This document shows positions 17,539-25,464 of a stretch of DNA of 64,000 nucleotides, one piece after another. The stretch covers positions 124,001 through 188,000 of the forward strand of contig NZ_JANYUY010000001.1 in NCBI RefSeq assembly GCF_025060755.1, read 5' to 3'. How positions within the stretch are numbered: the first letter of the stretch is position 1; each line of letters starts with the position of its first letter. The position numbers and the translations under genes were made by a program. Origin of the DNA: Paenibacillus doosanensis (GTDB lineage Bacteria; Bacillota; Bacilli; Paenibacillales; NBRC-103111). The notes below the pieces were generated by a model that did not search any database, was not told the origin of the DNA, and worked only from the letters and a program-made list of their open reading frames with translations.

Positions 17539-18825
17539 TTAGTCGAACGACACCAAATTGGCCACCTGCACCGGAAGACCCGTGCGAAGCGACTGGTTGC
17601 CCGCAATGCCGGTAAGGATCGACATCGCTCCGTCCACATGCGAAGCCGCGCGGTTGAAGCGGTCCGGAGCTTTCACGCCGAACAAATCGTTCAGGAGCAC
17701 CGGATCGCCGCCGCCGTGGCCGCCCTTCGTTTCCTCAACCTTAACGTCATACGGCGCGTCGAACATCGGGAATACGGTAATTTTCTTCCCTTTCACCGCT
17801 CCTTCGAGCGCTTGCTCGCCGCCGGAATTGACATAGGAAGACTCCACGACGTTCATTTCGATGCGGCCTTTGCTGCCGTTGAAGCAGACGCGGAATCCTT
17901 CCCAAGGCGCATAAGCGTACAGCGAGTAAGTCAGAATCGCATTGTTGCGATATTTGACCATGACGCCCATCGTGTCCTCGATATTGATGCCGTCGCCGAA
18001 GACGCTTTGGTCGCGGAAGTAGCCGTCTTCTTTTTCCGCATCGAGATACATCGATTTGAGGTTCTCATTTTCCTCCAAATGCAGCGCGAACGGATCGTTC
18101 TTGGCATACTCGCTGCCGTAAGCGCGGGAATAAAACTCGGTGACGCCGCGCTTCTCGGCGTTTTCGCGTCCGTAGAACATCAGATCGCCCAAGGCGAATA
18201 CCGTCTTCGGCTGCGTGCCGAGCCAGAAATTGACCAGATCGAAGTGATGCGTCGATTTGTGCACGAGCAAGCCGCCGCTGTTGCGCTTGTCGCGATGCCA
18301 ACGGCGGAAGTAGTCCGCGCCGTGCTTCGTGTTCAGCAGCCATTCGAAGTGAACCGAGTGAACGTCGCCGATGGCTCCGTCCATAATCAGCTCGCGGATT
18401 TTCGTATTGTGCGGAGAATAGCGATAGTTGAACGTGACGCGTACGTTGCGGCCTGTCCGTTTGATCGCATCGAGAATTTCCTGGCATTTCACCTCGTCGA
18501 CCGTCATCGGTTTCTCCGTAATGACGTCGCAGCCAAGCTCCATAGCGCGGATAATGTACGTATGATGCGTGCGGTCCACCGTCGTTACGATCACGATATC
18601 CGGCTTCTGCTCCTCGATCATCCGGTCGAAATCGCTAGATTTATAAGTAGGAAGCGGTCCAACGCCGAACGGCTCCAGTTTTTGGTTGGCTACATTCATC
18701 CGGGTTTGGTTAATATCGCAGAAAGCGACCAATTCGGATGTTTCTTTATAATCGCGGGCGATGGAAGTGTAGAAGAAGCTCGCTCTTCCTCCCGTGCCTA
18801 CGAGTGCATAACGTTTACGTGACAT
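17539..18825 (-). CDS. Gfo/Idh/MocA-family NAD(P)-dependent oxidoreductase
   Basis: The 428-residue product has the N-terminal Rossmann motif VGTGGRA (residues 9-15), the EKP catalytic lysine motif (Glu104-Lys105-Pro106), then RVTFNYRYSPHNTKIRELI and GGLLVHKSTHHFDLVNFWLG, all typical of sugar dehydrogenases and dehydratases of this family. The substrate is probably a sugar, inositol or sugar-acid, but cannot be named. The ATG at 18825 follows GGGAGG. It is divergent from the AraC regulator at 18976 (150-bp gap), which I infer controls it. Its place next to uronate genes and an AraC paralogue suggests a role in the same sugar-acid metabolism. Confidence 0.9.
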   Translation of the reverse strand: MSRKRYALVGTGGRASFFYTSIARDYKETSELVAFCDINQTRMNVANQKLEPFGVGPLPTYKSSDFDRMIEEQKPDIVIVTTVDRTHHTYIIRAMELGCDVITEKPMTVDEVKCQEILDAIKRTGRNVRVTFNYRYSPHNTKIRELIMDGAIGDVHSVHFEWLLNTKHGADYFRRWHRDKRNSGGLLVHKSTHHFDLVNFWLGTQPKTVFALGDLMFYGRENAEKRGVTEFYSRAYGSEYAKNDPFALHLEENENLKSMYLDAEKEDGYFRDQSVFGDGINIEDTMGVMVKYRNNAILTYSLYAYAPWEGFRVCFNGSKGRIEMNVVESSYVNSGGEQALEGAVKGKKITVFPMFDAPYDVKVEETKGGHGGGDPVLLNDLFGVKAPDRFNRAASHVDGAMSILTGIAGNQSLRTGLPVQVANLVSFD

Positions 18826-18975
18826 CTATATTTCCTCCCTTGTCTGTGTTATTGTGAGTATAGCGCAATAAATATACGAAAACAGCACGAAAATTGCTTA
18901 CATTTTATTTTTTCAACATATTTTGCACATTCTATCATTCCGCTTCTATCGGACTCTTAAGGAGGTCGCCAGAAT

Positions 18976-19851
18976 ATGAAACCGCTGCCGCCCCAAGGCA
19001 CGCTGCCGGAGAAGGGCTTTTCCTTCTCCGAAAAAGACGGCTTTCATCTGCACCATTCGATACGCACCGATACGTTCAACATGAAACAAAATCATTCCCA
19101 TGATTCGTACGAAATTTATTATATGCGCGCGGGCGAGCGATTTTATTTCATTAAAGAACGGTCATATCATGTGAAAAAAGGCGATCTGGTGCTGATTCAG
19201 CCTAATGTGCTGCATAAAACGATGGAAGCCGGCTCCCCGCAGCATGAGCGGATATTAATCAATTTCCGCGATTCGTTCGTGGAACCGGTTCAGTCGATGC
19301 TGCCCGGGCTGCTGAACGTATTCGAGGAAGGGCCGGTGCTTCACCCGGATGCGCGCGAGCTGATCGCGGTCGAAGCGGTTATGGAGAAGATGCTCCGCGA
19401 GCAAAAACAACAGGAGAGCGGCACCGAAGGCTATATGAAGCTGCTTCTGGGCGAGCTGCTGCTCATGATTCAGCGGCATATCGAGCAGTCGGACAGCCGC
19501 AGCAAAGTATCCGATCATCCGACCACGCTGCACCGCAAAGTATCGGATATCGTGAAATATATTAACGAGCATTTCCGCGAACCGATGTCGCTGAAAGGAC
19601 TGTCCGCACATTTTCATATCAGCCCGTATTACTTGTGCCGCATCTATAAAGAAGTAACCGGGTTCGGCGTCATCGAGTACGTGAACAGCCTGCGCGTGCA
19701 GGAGGCTCAGCAGCTGCTCAAATCGTCGCGCATGTCGGTCACCGACATTACGGAGAAGGTCGGCTTCGACAGCAGCACCCATTTCGGCCGCATCTTCAAA
19801 TCGGTATGTGGAATGTCGCCGCTGCAGTACCGCAAGTGGGCCGGCAAGTAG
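18976..19851 (+). CDS. AraC-family regulator with N-terminal cupin (paired with Gfo/Idh gene)
   Basis: The 291-residue protein has the cupin sensor (NHSHDSYEIYYMRAGERFYFIKERSYHVKKGDLVLI) and the C-terminal double helix-turn-helix (HFHISPYYLCRIYKEVTGFGVIEYV and GFDSSTHFGRIFKSVCGMSPLQYRK). AGGAGG lies nine bases before ATG 18976. It is a paralogue of the regulator at 15266 and, like it, is divergent from a sugar-acid catabolic gene. Its target is inferred to be the Gfo/Idh/MocA dehydrogenase. The ligand is unknown. Confidence 0.92.
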   Translation: MKPLPPQGTLPEKGFSFSEKDGFHLHHSIRTDTFNMKQNHSHDSYEIYYMRAGERFYFIKERSYHVKKGDLVLIQPNVLHKTMEAGSPQHERILINFRDSFVEPVQSMLPGLLNVFEEGPVLHPDARELIAVEAVMEKMLREQKQQESGTEGYMKLLLGELLLMIQRHIEQSDSRSKVSDHPTTLHRKVSDIVKYINEHFREPMSLKGLSAHFHISPYYLCRIYKEVTGFGVIEYVNSLRVQEAQQLLKSSRMSVTDITEKVGFDSSTHFGRIFKSVCGMSPLQYRKWAGK

Positions 19852-19903
19852 CTGGTTCGCTTTGAAAACGGATAGAAAATAGGAGTCGAACCGTTTCTAC
19901 TTT

Positions 19904-20086
19904 TAACGGACATGAGGGAGCTAAAGTCGTCGCAAACGGATGCTTTTTAAACGTAACGGACGTCATAGCGCTTACATAGCTCCGAATTGCTTTCTAAGGC
20001 GGCATTGTCAACAAATAGCTGCATCTGTGTCCGTTAGAAATCCAAAATGGCCGATAGGGTAGATATAACGGCCGCTGTGTCCGTTG
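19904..20086. repeat. 50-bp-phased TAACGGAC repeat array
   Basis: TAACGGAC occurs at 19904 and 19954, exactly 50 bases apart. Its inverse, GTCCGTT(A), occurs at 20029 and 20079, again 50 bases apart. Sequence between the anchors is partly conserved (for example GGATGCTTTTTAAACG against GAATTGCTTTCTAAGGCG). The array therefore consists of two direct 50-bp units facing two inverted ones. It lies in the 657-bp convergent gap between the second AraC gene and the M29 aminopeptidase, which holds no supported gene. Confidence 0.7.
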
Positions 20087-20106
20087 CGAGTGTACTGCGT
20101 TAGTGC

Positions 20107-20217
20107 TCGCCTTTGCAGACGGATTTTCTCTTAAAAAATCGGCGACAACCATTCAAAATTACAACAGCGATTGTAAGATCAAATGGCATCGCAGCGGACT
20201 GTTCCATCACCTTTTTA
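20107..20217 (-). repeat. Decayed copy of MITE family B
   Basis: TCGCCTTTG-AGACGGATTTTCT and, further on, ACAACAGCGATTG-A-GATCAAATGG-CGCAGCGGACT match the inner and left-arm parts of the complete 170-bp elements in inverted orientation. The outer right arm is gone and several bases differ. Confidence 0.65.
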
Positions 20218-20393
20218 GAGGGTCCGTTGAAAAAACAGCCATCGTCAAGTGAAGGCAATCCGGAGAAGCGCAGCGTTCACTTTTGCCCCCGGATTTCAAG
20301 CCTATCAAGGTGACGAAGTCATCCCCTTCTCTGCGGGAGGGCTCCGCAAAAAGCGCAGCGGGATGCCCACGGCGCACGGAAGCGGAACAAATC

Positions 20394-20442
20394 CCCCAAA
20401 AGTGACGCGATGCTCTGAAGCTTATTCCGTCCGCATCCAGCT
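20394..20442 (+). repeat. Repeat family A, truncated copy A2
   Basis: The first ~49 bases of the family A repeat (GGAACAAATCCCCCAAAAGTG onward through the CCGTCCGCATCCAGC region) are present and the remainder is lost. About 105 bases upstream, at 20266-20291, an imperfect inverted match to the same end is visible. Confidence 0.7.
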
Positions 20443-20508
20443 GCAGTTCCGGTCTTGCTTCGCTCTATTCGGCAAGCGGCCGTCGCCGCTTCCATTCGTT
20501 CGACGCCG

Positions 20509-21624
20509 CTACATCAGATATTCCGGGTTCAGCTGCTCCAGCTCCGCAATGACGAAGCGTCCATCCTTACGGATCAGCTTGTCGTCGAAGTACAGTTCTC
20601 CGCCTCCGAACTCAGGCCGCTGGATGAGCACCATATCCCAGTGAACGGAAGAACGGTTGCCGTTATCCGCTTCCTCATAAGCGTTGCCCGGGGTGAAATG
20701 AATGCTGCCGTCGATTTTTTCATCGAACAATATATCTTTCATCGGATATTTGATGTACGGATTCACGCCGATCGCGAATTCGCCTATGTATCTTGCGCCG
20801 TCGTCGGTATCGAGAATTTCGTTCAGCTTCTTCGTATTGTTGCTTGTCGCTTCAATAATTTTGCCGTTTTCGAACCGCAGCACCACATTCTCGAACGACG
20901 TTCCCTGATAAATCGTAGGGGTATTGTAGGACAATACGCCGTTAACGGATGTTTTCACCGGTGCGGTAAACACTTCGCCGTCGGGGATATTATTTTTGCC
21001 TGCACAAGGAATCGCCGGAATATCTTTGATGGAGAAGGTTAAATCCGTGCCGGGAGAGACGAGGCGCACCTTATCGGTACGGTTCATCAGGCTGACGAGC
21101 GCTTCCATAGCGCCGCCCATTTTGCTGTAATCGAGATTGCACACCTGAAAGTAAAAATCTTCGAACGCTTCGGTGCTCGTATTGGCAAGCTGAGCCATCG
21201 AAGGATTCGGGTAACGCATCACGCACCATTTGGTATGATTGACGCGCTGATCGGTCACCGGCCGCTGGTACTCGGTTACGTAAAGCTTCATCTACGCTTC
21301 CGGCACGTCCGACGTTTCCGTAATATTGCTGCCGCTGCGCATGCCGATATAAGCCTGCATCCGCTTCATCCGCTCAAGCTCCAGCTCCTTCAGCATTTGG
21401 AACTGCTCCTTCGTGCCGTGCAGCATCAAGCTGCGGGTAACGGCGGGATCGCGCAGCTCGATATGCGGATGCCCTCCGGCCGCATGCACTTCCTCAATGA
21501 GACATTTGGTCAATTCTTGATCGGGCAGGCCGATCATTTCCAGTAAAATATGCTCGCCGGGCTGAAGATTTACGGAATAGCGGATCAAATTATGCGCAAA
21601 CACCTTTAATCTCGGATCTCTCAT
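20509..21624 (-). pseudogene. M29-family aminopeptidase interrupted by one in-frame TAG
   Basis: A single reading frame of 372 codons from ATG 21624 (AGGAG nine bases upstream) to the stop at 20509 encodes a thermophilic-type M29 metallo-aminopeptidase. Recognisable blocks are GEHILLEM, the [27 protein letters not shown] metal region, [13 protein letters not shown] and NRSSVHWDM. The frame is split by TAG at 21292-21294 between ...SDVPEA and [11 protein letters not shown]; relatives usually have a lysine there, so one A-to-T change (AAG to TAG) is enough. An ATG directly follows the stop and GGAAG lies six bases before it, so two separate chains of 110 and 260 residues could still be made. 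Otherwise the gene looks undamaged. Confidence 0.85.
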
Positions 21625-21773
21625 CGGTCCATCACTCCTTATTATTAGAAAAAACGCTGCACCTCGCAGGGCCGCCGCTTCCATCCTGTAACACCTGTCT
21701 GCATAACAAATGTAACCAATTTCACGTAAAACTTCAAACCCCGCTCACGCCCCGGCGAACGAACATACCGAAA

Positions 21774-21804
21774 AGAGACGGGCGTCTGTCAAGGTCCCGT
21801 CTCT
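21774..21804 (-). terminator. Terminator of metNIQ
   Basis: AGAGACGGG pairs perfectly with CCCGTCTCT and is followed by TTTT on the minus strand, 16 bases past the metQ stop. Confidence 0.88.
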
Positions 21805-21819
21805 CTCGCCTGCTCCTGC

Positions 21820-22665
21820 TTAAAACGCCGGCACAACCGCGCCGTTATATTTGCTGTTAATGAATGTTCTTACTTCCTCGGAGTTCAAAGCTTTGGCCAG
21901 CTTCTGGATCGCATCGGAATCTTTGTTATCGGGGCGGGCGACCAAGATGTTCACGTAAGGCGAATTGCTGTCTTCGATAAACAGCGCGTCCTTGGTCGGC
22001 GTCAGCTTCGCTTCAAGCGCATAGTTGGTGTTGATCAGCGCCAAGTCGACTTCGCCCAGCACCCGCGGCAGCATCGCGGCTTCCAGCTCCTTGATGTTCA
22101 GCTTTTTCGGATTGTCGACGATATCTTTCACCGTACCGTTGACGCCTACGCCGTCTTTCAGCTTGATCAGCTTGTTTTTCTCCAGCAAAGCGAGCGCCCG
22201 GCCTCCGTTGGACGGATCGTTCGGAATGGCGACGGTGGCGCCGTCCTTCAGCTCGTCGATTTTTTTAATCTTCTGGGAATAGCCGCCGAAAGGCTCGATG
22301 TGCACGCCGGTTACTTTCACCAGGTTGAAGCCTTTGTCTTTGTTTTGCTGCTCCAGATAAGGCGTATGCTGGAAAAAGTTCGCGTCCAGCTGCTTCTCGG
22401 CCACCTGCACGTTAGGCTGCACATAATCGGTAAATTCCTTAATTTCCAGATTGATTCCCTGTTCCTTCAATTTCGCCTTCACCGAATTCAAAATTTCCGC
22501 GTGCGGCACGGCTGTCGCTCCGACCTTCAGCGTGACTTCCTTCGCCGCCCCGCCCGCTGCCGCGCCGTTTGCAGAAGACTCGGCGGGAACCGCCGGCTTC
22601 GAGCCGCAAGCTGCCATCGTCAAAGCAAGCACAACGGATAATACAGATACCATTGCTTTTTTCAT
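21820..22665 (-). CDS. metQ: Methionine ABC transporter substrate-binding lipoprotein
   Basis: The 281-residue protein has a lipoprotein signal with the lipidated Cys20 in LTMAAC, a short linker, and a NlpA/MetQ-type binding domain: VGATAVPHAEIL, DYVQPNVQVAEKQLDANFFQHTPYL and IPNDPSNGGRALALLEK. It delivers methionine to MetI/MetN at the membrane. It is the third gene of metN-metI-metQ on the minus strand, controlled by the SAM riboswitch at 24504-24716, which supports methionine as substrate over other NlpA ligands. Confidence 0.95.
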   Translation of the reverse strand: MKKAMVSVLSVVLALTMAACGSKPAVPAESSANGAAAGGAAKEVTLKVGATAVPHAEILNSVKAKLKEQGINLEIKEFTDYVQPNVQVAEKQLDANFFQHTPYLEQQNKDKGFNLVKVTGVHIEPFGGYSQKIKKIDELKDGATVAIPNDPSNGGRALALLEKNKLIKLKDGVGVNGTVKDIVDNPKKLNIKELEAAMLPRVLGEVDLALINTNYALEAKLTPTKDALFIEDSNSPYVNILVARPDNKDSDAIQKLAKALNSEEVRTFINSKYNGAVVPAF

Positions 22666-22733
22666 AAGTATGTTCCCTCCGCCAATCCATGTATTTGTTT
22701 ATATAAGAAACACGTCTATAGAAGGACGCCCTT

Positions 22734-23402
22734 CTATTTCCGCTGATAACTCCGTACGAGTCGGTCTCCAAGCATTTGCAGCACTTGAACGAGCACGACC
22801 AAAATAACGACGGTCACGATCATCACGTTCGTCTGAAACCGCTGATAGCCGTAACGAATCGCCAAATCCCCCAGCCCTCCGCCCCCGATGACTCCGGACA
22901 TAGCGGTATAGGAAACCAGCGTAACGGCCGTAATCGTAATCGCTGCAATGAGCCCCGGCCTCGCTTCCCGCAAAAGCACCTTCCCTACAATCTGATTGTA
23001 AGTAGCCCCCATCGACTGGGCCGCTTCAATGACGCCGCGGTCCACTTCTCTAAGCGAAGTCTCCACTAATCGGGCAAAGAACGGCGCCGCCCCGATGACC
23101 AGCGGAGGAATCGCGCCGGGCACGCCGATCGAGGTGCCGACCAGCAGCTTCGTAAACGGAATGATCACAATCATCAAAATGACGAACGGAACCGAGCGAA
23201 GCACGTTCACTACGAAAGATAAGATACCGTATAATGCCTTCTGCTGCAGCAGCTGCCCGCCCGAGGTCAAAAATAATAATATGCCCAGCGGCAATCCGAT
23301 AAGCACGGTAAAAAACGTCGAAGCGCCCAGCATCGTCAAAGTATCGAGGCAAGCCCGGCCAATCTCCTGCCAATCCAAATCCCAAAAAGACGGCTTATCC
23401 AA
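22734..23402 (-). CDS. metI: Methionine ABC transporter permease
   Basis: The 222-residue product has five hydrophobic segments and the MetI-type EAA loop EAAQSMGATYNQIVGKVLLREARPGLIAA. Its TTG start at 23402 overlaps the end of metN by eight bases, which implies translational coupling. It forms the membrane channel of the importer with MetN and MetQ. Confidence 0.95.
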   Translation of the reverse strand: MDKPSFWDLDWQEIGRACLDTLTMLGASTFFTVLIGLPLGILLFLTSGGQLLQQKALYGILSFVVNVLRSVPFVILMIVIIPFTKLLVGTSIGVPGAIPPLVIGAAPFFARLVETSLREVDRGVIEAAQSMGATYNQIVGKVLLREARPGLIAAITITAVTLVSYTAMSGVIGGGGLGDLAIRYGYQRFQTNVMIVTVVILVVLVQVLQMLGDRLVRSYQRK

Positions 23403-24414
23403 CGGTCAGCACCTCCACATCAAGCCCTTGATCCCGCAGCGCCGTCAAAGTCCTGTCCGCTTCTTCGCCGGCGGCGTGAAGCTCCACGATCAATTGGCCG
23501 TAAGGCGTATCCTTCAAGCGGGAGATCGTCCCTTGCAATATCGCAAACGGCACATTCATTTCTTTCATCGTTTCATAGAGCACGGGTTCGTAAGTTTGCT
23601 TGCCGATGAACGTAATTTTCACCTGCGTCCGCTTCCCTCTTTCCTTGTCGATGAGTCCGGCATAAGCTTCGGAACCGTCCGACGCTTGCGCGACAAAGTC
23701 TTTGGTCGTGCGGTGCTGAGGCTTCAAAAAGACGCTGGCGACGTCCCCCGATTCGACAATCGTTCCGCCGTCCAGCACGGCCACCCGATCGCATATGGCG
23801 CGTATCACCTGCATCTCGTGGGTAATAAGCACGATCGTAATATGAAGTTTGTGGTTAATTTCCAGCAGCAGCGCAAGAATCGATTGCGTCGTTTGCGGGT
23901 CCAGCGCCGATGTCGCTTCATCGCATAACAATACCTTCGGATTCGTCGCCAGCGCACGCGCTATGCCTACCCGCTGCTTTTGGCCCCCGGACAATTGAGC
24001 GGGATGCTTATCGGCATGATCTTCCAGCCCGACAAGCCCGATCAGCTCCTTCACGCGCCGCTCCGTCTCCGCCTTCGGCTGCTTGGACAAGCGCAGCGGA
24101 AAAGCGATATTGTCATGCACCGATAACGACGACAGCAGATTGAAATGTTGAAAAATCATTCCGATCGAGCGCCGCCGCTCCTGAAGCCGATGATGAGGCA
24201 ACGACGTAATGTCCGTTCCGTCCACCATAACTTGACCCGATGTCGGCCGCTCAAGCAAATTGATCGTGCGGATCAGCGTGCTTTTCCCGGCTCCCGAATG
24301 CCCGATAATGCCGAAAATTTCCGCTTTGCGCACCGTCAGATCGATATCCTTCAATGCTTGAACAACCCCTGCGCCGGAGCCGTACGTTTTATTAATTTGC
24401 CGTAACTCAATCAT
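23395..24414 (-). CDS. metN: Methionine ABC transporter ATP-binding protein
   Basis: The 339-residue protein has Walker A GHSGAGKST, signature LSGGQKQRVGIARAL, Walker B VLLCDEATSALD, the switch histidine in ITHEM, and the C-terminal NIL domain (about 260-335) that senses methionine in MetN proteins. I chose ATG 24414 because GAAGGTG lies upstream; the GTG at 24423 overlaps that ribosome site. It is the first gene after the SAM riboswitch and powers methionine import. Confidence 0.96.
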   Translation of the reverse strand: MIELRQINKTYGSGAGVVQALKDIDLTVRKAEIFGIIGHSGAGKSTLIRTINLLERPTSGQVMVDGTDITSLPHHRLQERRRSIGMIFQHFNLLSSLSVHDNIAFPLRLSKQPKAETERRVKELIGLVGLEDHADKHPAQLSGGQKQRVGIARALATNPKVLLCDEATSALDPQTTQSILALLLEINHKLHITIVLITHEMQVIRAICDRVAVLDGGTIVESGDVASVFLKPQHRTTKDFVAQASDGSEAYAGLIDKERGKRTQVKITFIGKQTYEPVLYETMKEMNVPFAILQGTISRLKDTPYGQLIVELHAAGEEADRTLTALRDQGLDVEVLTVG

Positions 24415-24503
24415 CGCTTTCACCTTCTTTCCGTTTCACGAGGCCCCCAAAGTGCATCCATCCTATTTATGTGAACTAAGGCGGCCGCCCCTTTCCTTAA
24501 CGA

Positions 24504-24537
24504 CAAAAAAACCCTGAACGCAAGCGAACAGAGTTGG
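24504..24537 (-). terminator. Expression-platform terminator of the SAM riboswitch
   Basis: On the minus strand, AACTCTGTTCGC pairs with GCGTTCAGGGTT (ten of twelve positions) and is followed by TTTTTTT. It lies just after the aptamer and about 90 bases before metN, so it should form when SAM is bound. Confidence 0.88.
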
Positions 24538-24551
24538 TCTTCATTCGTGCG

Positions 24552-24716
24552 TCCTCTCATCTCCCGGAACCCGCTATGCGCGCTCCGAAGGAATTGGCAC
24601 CGGACTTCCACGGATGGTTCCGCAAATGGCACGCATGACATCGCGCACATTCGGTCATCCTGCTGGAACGGTTGCCGGGCTTCATCGGGCCTTATCCCTC
24701 CGCCACTCTAAATAAG
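24552..24716 (-). promoter_or_regulatory. SAM-I (S-box) riboswitch controlling metNIQ
   Basis: Read on the minus strand, the leader contains the S-box landmarks in order: CTTATTTAGAGTGGCGGAGG, GGCCCGATGAAGCCCGGCAACC, GGTGCCAATTCC and the closing GAGATGAGAGG. The aptamer binds S-adenosylmethionine; binding is expected to favour the terminator at 24504 and turn off metNIQ when methionine is plentiful. The P1 helix can be drawn with G-U pairs between CTTATT and GATGAG. Confidence 0.95.
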
Positions 24717-24874
24717 AAGTACATTTTTTCGTATGAAATTGTAAGCCTTGCTTAGTGTAATCCATTCTCGAAGTATATGTCAACTTACTTTTATTTACAT
24801 TCTATTTCTATCAAATAATGATTAATTCTAGTAAGTACATCTTTTTATTATTAATCTTTGGTTAATAATAGTTT

Positions 24875-24902
24875 AGCTCCCGGTTCCGAAGAACCGGGAG
24901 CT
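24875..24902 (-). terminator. Terminator hairpin after ndk
   Basis: AGCTCCCGGTTC pairs perfectly with GAACCGGGAGCT around four bases, 23 bases past the ndk stop. The T run is weak. The AT-rich sequence from 24720 to 24870 probably holds the metNIQ promoter. Confidence 0.75.
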
Positions 24903-24924
24903 TCCCATTGTTGCAGCCCGCCGC

Positions 24925-25368
24925 TTACAGCCATTTTTGGATGACATGATCGTAGACGACTAGCTCCTCCGGTTTGAAAAAGAGCGCAATTTCCCGCTCC
25001 GCGCTTTCCGGCGAATCCGAGCCGTGAATGACGTTGCTCTCGGTACGTACGGCAAAATCGCCGCGAATCGTACCTGGAGCCGCCTCCGGCGGTCTCGTCT
25101 TGCCCATCATCGAACGGGAGAGGGCCACAATCTGTTCGCCCTGCCATACCATCGCAAACACGGGGCCGGAGGTAATGAAATCGACCAATTCCCCGTAAAA
25201 AGGTTTGCTGGCATGCTCGGCATAATGGGTTTGCGCCAGCTCCTCCGATACTTGCATCAGCTTCGCGCCGATCAATTGAAAACCTTTATCTTCGAACCGT
25301 TGTACGATCTTTCCGATCAATCCGCGCTGTACCCCGTCCGGTTTCACCATTAACAATGTTCTTTCCAA
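24925..25368 (-). CDS. ndk: Nucleoside diphosphate kinase
   Basis: Ndk moves the gamma phosphate from ATP to other nucleoside diphosphates through a phosphohistidine. The 147-residue length is standard; [16 protein letters not shown] at the start and [16 protein letters not shown] with the catalytic histidine are diagnostic. The start is TTG 25368, with AGGTG six bases upstream, and gives the usual [12 protein letters not shown] opening. It appears monocistronic. Confidence 0.97.
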   Translation of the reverse strand: MERTLLMVKPDGVQRGLIGKIVQRFEDKGFQLIGAKLMQVSEELAQTHYAEHASKPFYGELVDFITSGPVFAMVWQGEQIVALSRSMMGKTRPPEAAPGTIRGDFAVRTESNVIHGSDSPESAEREIALFFKPEELVVYDHVIQKWL

Positions 25369-25464
25369 CCTGCAGCACCTCGCTTAGCCATCATCTGTAT
25401 ATCCGAGTGGATTAGTCATTATTTCCATTTTACCAAAAAATTATAATGCGCGACCGCACAGACG

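Noticed and set aside
19904-20086. CRISPR array.
   Set aside because: Anchors are only eight bases, units occur in both orientations, spacers are partly conserved, and there are no cas genes.
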